Shown here: piece after piece, positions 58,988-64,000 of the stretch
How the letters are laid out: each line of letters begins with the position of its first letter
Position numbering within the stretch: the stretch's first letter is position 1
Assembly (NCBI GenBank): GCA_001247695.2
Contig: LGRX02027154.1
Coordinates: 44,775-108,774 of the forward strand
Direction of reading: 5' to 3'
Length of the DNA stretch: 64,000 nucleotides
Source: Cymbomonas tetramitiformis
Lineage: Eukaryota > Chlorophyta > Pyramimonadophyceae > Pyramimonadales > Pyramimonadaceae
Program-made: the position numbers and the translations under genes
Notes under the pieces: generated by a model
Database searches by the model: none
The model's input: only the letters and a program-made list of their open reading frames with translations
Told to the model about the DNA's origin: nothing

Positions 58988-61418
58988 CTAGCTTTTCGAC
59001 TTCTTTGCTGGCTTTTCACCTTCTTCCTTTTTTCTGTCAACGTTTCTCTTCTTTGGAATTTGGAATTTGGAATTGGGAGCGGAACCGCCCTTAACCTTCT
59101 CATCCTTCTTCCCATCCTTCTTGTCCTCCCCCTCCTCCTCAGAGGTTTGCTCCTCGTCCTCGTCCTTCTTGTCGACGCCCTCGCCCCTCTCCTCATCCTC
59201 CACAGTCTCTCCGTCATTAGCAGCGGCGGGATCCTCGACAGCCTCAACAACGGCATCATTAGCATCACCATCGGCCGCGTTCTCCTCTTCAACTTCCGAT
59301 TCTTGTGCATCTTGCTTCTGACACCCCCGCCCGCACGTCCTGGAACCAGTGACGGCTCGTTCCTCTCGTATGGAACTGCAAGTGAATGCAACCTAAGTAA
59401 GTGCATTAAGAGCAACGACAACAATTGACAAGCTAAATGCCACTAGAACAATACAAGCAAACACACCGTGACGGGGGGTATCCACGGTCCCGTTCCGATA
59501 CCTCAGCAGGCTCCAACTTCAGGCCGGCCAGTTTTCTCGCTGTCAGCCTCTCGGGATACAGCTTCTCCGTGTTGGCGTGCCTCAAGTAGGCCTTGTGTAT
59601 CCTGCGTACATAAACCACTTGTTAGACGGCGTCCTTACGTATGTACACCGTCTTCCACCCGTATGGACGGCACAATAAATGGTGTCCACGCGTATGGACA
59701 GCGAAACAACACCACGCACACATGTACACATGGACGTTCGCGTAAGTGCAAAAGGTAAAAATGTGAACGTTGCAGGGGAAGGCAGGGAGGGAGGGAGGAC
59801 TTGCCAGATAACATTTTTTCTTACTATAACTGACTGGAGGTTGTGCTCCAGCATCTCCATTGTTTTATTAGCCGTCCCGGTGCGGAGTTGCTCGGCACTC
59901 ACGAGCTCGTCCACCATCGACATGTGGTGGGAAAGAATCCGCTCCACGGGGTAAACCTCCCCCTTATCTGGGAGGTGAACGACGAATTCAACGTACCGCT
60001 CGTAGGTATCTTTGGGCAAAATCATTGGTTTCTCGTTCAATGAATTTCCCGGCCCGATGGCGGCGACGGTAGCCCGACCAATGACAAGGTTCGGGAGGCC
60101 AGATTTGGTGGCCTTTCCGGTGTCGTAACCGGTACCGATACGACCCACGTCCGCCTGGGGGTGGCGAAGACGTCCACCTGGTCCCCTACGGCCAAGGGGC
60201 CCCCGAGGTTGGGGGAGTGCTTCTCTGCCTGCGGGACCGGCTCTTCGGGGACCGTCTGTTGGGGCGCTTCCACCTGGACACCGTGCGGACGACGTGTGGA
60301 CTAAGTCGTTCGTACGGGCGACACACGCGTGGAAACATATAAGAAAAACAGTGAAAAACTGGCGCTCACTGGCCAAAACGTACACCCCTGTGGACAACGT
60401 GCAAACTACGTGGTTCATAAGGGTGGAAACAATCAAGCGGCACAAGTTGAAAAAAGGTTCACATAACCACGAGCTTGGACACCGTTGCACAACGTGTGGA
60501 CACCGGCGCTCACAGGCGGAAGAGCACAAAAGTTACCTTTACTTCCGGTTTCTTTTCAGGGGCTTCAGGGGCTTTGGCACCAAGCGCTGTGAAGATCTCA
60601 AAGTGCTTCCCTTCAGTGAGTGGCTTGCCAGCAGCAATTATTGCCAGAGCCACCTGCAGGCACGCCTCTGTCTCCTCCGGGTCCGGCGCATCCCTGTGCC
60701 CGTATACCTTGTACCCGGCCGCTGGACCCTTGTACCGGATGTGAAAACCGTCGGAGAAGTCCTGGGTGACCTTCCACTTCCAGCGACCGGGCCCCTCCGA
60801 GTTATTTTTCAAATAACTCAACCGGTTGGTGACGTATGTTTTCACCATCCGCAAGGGCACCTGCGGGTGGCGGGACTGGATATGCTTGGCGATTTTGGTG
60901 TGCTTGGCCGCCCCAATGACGGCGACCGTCCCAGGGGGTAGCAGGCCTTTTTCCTGCCAGTCGTCGATGACCTCCCGGGCGTCTTCCTTCATGTCATTTA
61001 AGACTTGGGCGCCCGGGTCCACCACCAACCGCGCTGTATTTGCGGCCTGCGCAGCCTCTGCAGGTTTCGCTGCACCCCCTGCCCCGGCAGCCCCTGCAAA
61101 CAGCAGCATTTGCTGCTGCATGCTTTGCATCTGCTGAAACATCTGCTGCATGGTCGTGTTTGACGCGGTCGCCTCGACCAAGCTGGTTTGGCGACGCTGG
61201 TTTGGCGAGGGAGTGGGGGCGGTGGGTGGTGATTTCGGGTCGGTTCTGTGTGCGTTGTCTTGTGGGCTGAACTCGTCTGGCCATGTTGGGAACTTACGAA
61301 ACAAAATTTGCGAGGAGGTTCGTTTGCTGGAGGACTGTGGGCGTTTGTGGGCGTTTGGCGGCGATGGGATGAAAACGGTACTCACGGGCGTGGACAGCGC
61401 TGACTTCGTGGCGTTCAT
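58988..61418 (-). CDS. CACTA-associated gene, ~585-residue protein with Lys/Glu-rich tail (candidate subterminal-repeat-binding protein)
   Basis: Exons 61386-61418 (ATG; MNATKSALSTP), 60537-61292, 59805-60273, 59467-59601, 58988-59375, all phase-consistent if 23 nt in the third exon are removed (60132-60154, GT...AG) or a frameshift is assumed there. The intron after 59805 uses a GC donor (GCAAGT). Product: Pro/Ser/Gln-rich start (MQQMFQQMQSMQQQMLLF); a basic, helix-rich segment (AAKHTKIAKHIQSRHPQVPL, RMVKTYVTNRLSYLKNN, WKWKVTQDFSDGFHIRYKG); a second domain (NLVIGRATVAAIGPGNS, YVEFVVHLPDKGEVYPVERI); an IHKAYLRHANTEKLYPERLT segment; then an acidic and lysine-rich tail ending KKSKS. By position it may correspond to the TnpA-type DNA-binding gene of CACTA elements; no homology is recognised. 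Confidence 0.6.
59640..59745. repeat. Intronic cluster of GTATGGAC/GTCCATAC motifs
   Basis: The intron between exons 59467-59601 and 59805-60273 carries CGTATGGACGGC, CGCGTATGGACAGC and ACATGGACG. Similar clusters lie at 60285-60510 (next intron) and 61425-61450. Confidence 0.8.
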
Positions 61419-61599
61419 CCGTACAGTACGGGCATGAACGTATGGACGTTTGACCGTTGAGCTGGTGCATGAGACAGCATCTTTTGAAAATGCATGTCTC
61501 AATTTCTTTTTTCTCTTTGAAATTGGTATCAGAGTCCTCTCTGTAGGGAAACGCGGTTTTATGAATATAATTTTTGCCGTGTGGCGGTTTTTCATCATC

Positions 61600-61942
61600 G
61601 TGGGTGCATGGCCGAGTGGTCAAATGTTGGTAAGCCGAACGCGTTCTCGCGAGGGTGAGGGGTTCGAATCCCCTTGGAGGCATTGGCATCCACGATACCC
61701 CTTGTGTTCTAGCGATAAGAGGCGCCGCTAGTGCACAAGGGGTGTCGTGGGTGCCAACCCACGCCTCCATGCCATTTTCAGTTTCTGTAACTCATGGAGA
61801 CCGTCCGATTAAGACGGGGGGGTTCATCTGGGCCGTCGATTGCACTGTCCGCTGGGAAACAATCCCACTGAGTGCCTGTTCTGGGGTAAATCGCAAGCAG
61901 CGAGAGGGCGCCTAACCCCCCTCTCACTTTGTTTTTTTTTTG
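61600..61942 (+). other. tRNA-like Pol III promoter plus hairpin and T-run (SINE-like)
   Basis: A-box TGGCCGAGTGG (61609-61619) and B-box GGTTCGAATCC (61661-61671), 52 bp apart, fit the internal Pol III promoter consensus. The D-arm and T-arm resemble a type II tRNA (Leu/Ser). The anticodon arm and acceptor stem do not fold convincingly, so an intact tRNA is unlikely. A 93-bp hairpin follows (61676-61768: GGAGGCATTGGCATCCACGA pairing with the segment ending GCCTCC), and a 10-T run at 61932-61941 could terminate Pol III. A tRNA-derived SINE or decayed tRNA inside the CACTA-like element. Confidence 0.55.
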
Positions 61943-62682
61943 TCCCCACGCTCCGATTTTAGCCCTCCATCGACCTTTTTTAGGGGTGTTTTGTTTTTTG
62001 CCATTTTTTCGCTAAGTATTTCTACCCAAATGTCCACACGTGTGGTAAAGTGTGTTGTCCGTACGTTGTCCATACGGTTTTTATGTTTTTAGTTTCCGTG
62101 AGGTCAGCTTTTTTTTGCGTCCGTGCGTGTAAAAAAACCGTCCATGGGACATGAATCATACGGACAGTCAAGGCTAACTCGAATGGACAGCGTATGGACT
62201 GCTAACTGACGTTTCCACGCGTGTGGACAGTTTTCAACAAAAAACGTACAAACACTATAGAGTCGTACGAAACCACGTAATTCACCGTGTGCTTTTGCTA
62301 TCCATCCATGCGGACTGCTCAAAATGTGTGGTTATTTCCAACCACATGGACAGACCGTCCATGGGACATGCAGACGTACGAAAAATGTGCCATTTCATAC
62401 GAAATTCGTACAAAACCCACATGGACAGCTAACTGACGTTTCCACGCGTGTGGACAACCGATCTCATGGAACCGTATGGACTAGAATGCTTGCGGCATCC
62501 ACACGGACAACACATGGCGTCCATCCATAATCTAACGTGTGGACGACGAGTTTACAACCTTGACGTAAGTGTTGGTGCATGCGCGCAGATGTGACATGGA
62601 ACGTATGAACATCGTTGTCCATACGCTGGAAACCTAAGCCGGGCGTACGGACACCGTACGGACGACGCACGGACGACCAAAT
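61943..62682. repeat. Intergenic field of CGTATGGAC/GTCCATACG/GTCCGTACG motifs
   Basis: Many copies in both orientations (for example 62062-62090, 62160-62200, 62470-62490, 62600-62680), including a duplicated CTAACTGACGTTTCCACGCG followed by TGTGGACA (62203 and 62431). It separates the two divergent genes of the element. No gene seen. Confidence 0.8.
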
Positions 62683-64000
62683 ATGCCATTTTGTCCCTGC
62701 GTTGAATGCAATGGTGAAAGGTGGTTATCCAGTAAGCAAACTCTCCGGCACGTGCGTGCCAATGGACTTCATGGTGATCGATCGCCGTCACCAGAGCGAC
62801 AACAAGATGAGGAGGAGACACAAGAACGCAGTGATGAGGAGGAATTCCCAGAAGATGTTGCCATCCACGAGGCGGCAAATGCGACGATCGAAAAAATCAA
62901 TCGGCTCTTCTTGGGACCTCAAGAGGACCCAAGCGCAGAGGTAGGTCCTCCTTATCAGCTAAGTCAGCAATTCAGCATTCATCACATTCATGTGTTCTTT
63001 GAGGATGTGTGTGTGTGTGTGAGCAGAAAAGTGTAGAAAACGTCCAAGCGTCCGCTAACGTCGTGGCGAACAATTTCGTGTTGGATCTTCTCGTCTCCCA
63101 CAACCACCACAACAGCTCGCAGGCCTACTTCGATGCGATTCTGAACATTCTGCATGTTCACTACATCGACAATGTAGCCGATAGTGCACATACTCTTATC
63201 GCAGAGGTTCCATCTACATATGCACAAGTGATGCAGAAGTGGAAGGAGATGTTCAAGGGATACAACGAAGTGGACGTTTGCCCCGAGTGCTCTGAATTCT
63301 TTCAGGACGAGCACGCCAACTGCGACAAGTGTCCGAAATGCCTGGAACCGAGATACGAGGACGGAAAGACGGTGAACGGGGTATACATTCCAGGTCGAGC
63401 GCGCTGTATTTTTCGATGGTGGCCGCTCGAAACGCTGTTCACCGTATTCTTCCTGACGCCGGAGTTAGCCATGCTAGCGCGTACGTGGTGGAAAGAAGGC
63501 ATGTTGGACAAAGACCCCCGAGCGGAAATACATGGTATACTCGGTGAGTTTACTCCGAAATTTCAATCCATGACTGTGTACACCGCATGGACGTAAGGGC
63601 AGTACGTCGTCCGTAGGTACGATTGGCATCGTCCGCCCGTGTGGACAAAGCAAGTGCGGAATTCGTATGTCGTATTTCCCACTGCTCGTGCAAGCTCGTC
63701 CATGTAGGTGAACACCATATGGATGGTATGCACGTACGCCGTCCGTACGCACGGACAATGTTACCCACCCATGTGAACAGTTTAATTGCGGAAATCTTAG
63801 GTCTCATTTCCCAGAGCTCGTGTAAACCTGTCCATGACTGTGAACACCGCATGGACAATACGTTCATTCGTTGTCCGTACGTGTGTAAGTAGTTATCCAC
63901 CCGTGTGGACAGTGCGTGTAAGGAATTCTTATGTATCGTTTCCCAATGCTCGTGCAGACTCGCCAGGATTTCTCAACTTCGTTCGCAACAAGTGGGACAT
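62683..64000 (+). CDS. Tnp2/CACTA-type transposase, N-terminal part (truncated by window end)
   Basis: Exons 62683-62940 (ATG; CPCVECNGERWLSSKQTLRH then an acidic stretch), 63027-63543, and 63967 to the window end (GFLNFVRNKWD). Donors GTAGGT and GTGAGT; phases match at both junctions. The first exon has the CxxC...H zinc-finger-like transposase-associated start. The second has AYFDAILNILHVHYIDNVAD, VCPECSEFFQDEHANCDKCPKC and IPGRARCIFRWWPLETLFTV, the cysteine-rich knuckle and following block typical of Tnp2/EnSpm transposases. The catalytic region lies beyond 64000. The intron 63544-63966 is full of GTCCGTACG/CATGGACA motifs. Confidence 0.8.

Larger units (their letters stand above)
57750..64000 (+). 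mobile_element. CACTA/EnSpm-like transposon (runs off window end)
   Basis: The sequence after LTR2 begins CCCTACAAATTATTGCCC, similar in form to CACTACAA ends of CACTA elements. It is followed by a 1.1-kb subterminal field of GTATGGAC repeats, a minus-strand gene and a plus-strand Tnp2-type transposase. In plant CACTA elements, subterminal 10-20-bp repeats bind the element's own protein and flank a two-gene interior; the same layout is seen here. The right end is outside the window. The left terminus is inferred from one comparison (LTR1 continues differently after GGCTA) and could instead be host flank. Confidence 0.6.

Noticed and set aside
61604..61690. Functional tRNA-Le
   Set aside because: A and B boxes are good, but no seven-base acceptor stem pairs around the T-arm and the anticodon loop lacks the invariant T before the candidate anticodon.

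Overview
The window is nuclear DNA from a eukaryote, most likely a microbial alga (green-lineage or similar protist; this assignment is an inference). Genes are split by GT-AG introns. They include the B subunit of DNA polymerase epsilon, an SR-type arginine/serine-rich protein, a secreted protein with three fungal-type cellulose-binding modules, and a large Cys-rich extracellular-type gene. There are no operons, ribosome-binding sites or CRISPR arrays. Base composition is mosaic: very GC-rich in the first ~21 kb, more AT-rich at ~22-28 kb and ~40-45 kb, mixed elsewhere. Almost every intron and spacer carries minisatellites or mobile elements. All exon models were read by eye, by chaining acceptor, reading phase and donor; none has transcript support.

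Layout. 1-21.7 kb (+): a chain of GC-rich exons, probably one giant gene with internally duplicated beta-rich segments and a Cys-rich end. Its introns hold 17-, 27-, 28-, 29- and 38-bp arrays, a 696-bp foldback element (4.9-5.6 kb) and an LTR-like repeat pair (15-18 kb) with a 541-bp inverted-repeat element inside one copy. 23.6-25.4 kb (+): signal-anchor exon plus a triple CBM1 exon. 27-28 kb: 102-bp hairpin and a 54-bp minisatellite. 28.15-35.33 kb (-): coiled-coil/RS-domain gene of at least 13 exons. 35.34-36.40 kb: an exact 531-bp tandem duplication in the promoter space between that gene and a divergent four-transmembrane-helix gene (36.57-39.04 kb, +), followed by an array of 52-bp units that each look like a mini-exon with splice sites. 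43.2-44.4 kb (-): unidentified zinc-finger-like/coiled-coil gene. 45.3-51.43 kb (-): POLE2/DPB2 homologue in ten exons, with four minisatellites in three of its introns and a duplicated 54-bp exon cassette. 51.6-52.7 kb: long simple repeats.

52.9-64 kb is a nest of transposons. A 289-bp hAT-type MITE has a perfect 8-bp target duplication. Next to it lies a small LTR element (TRIM-like) with a plant-type primer-binding site, whose 5' LTR is split by a 3.4-kb inverted-repeat DNA transposon carrying a 453-codon ORF. From ~57.75 kb to the window end runs a large CACTA/EnSpm-like element. It has a ~198-bp higher-order subterminal array built on GTATGGAC, a minus-strand gene for a ~585-residue lysine/glutamate-tailed protein, and a plus-strand Tnp2-type transposase truncated by the window end. 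The same short motif fills the introns of both genes and the space between them, while exons are largely free of it. This resembles transposase-binding subterminal repeats spread through the whole element and is the most unusual system in the window.
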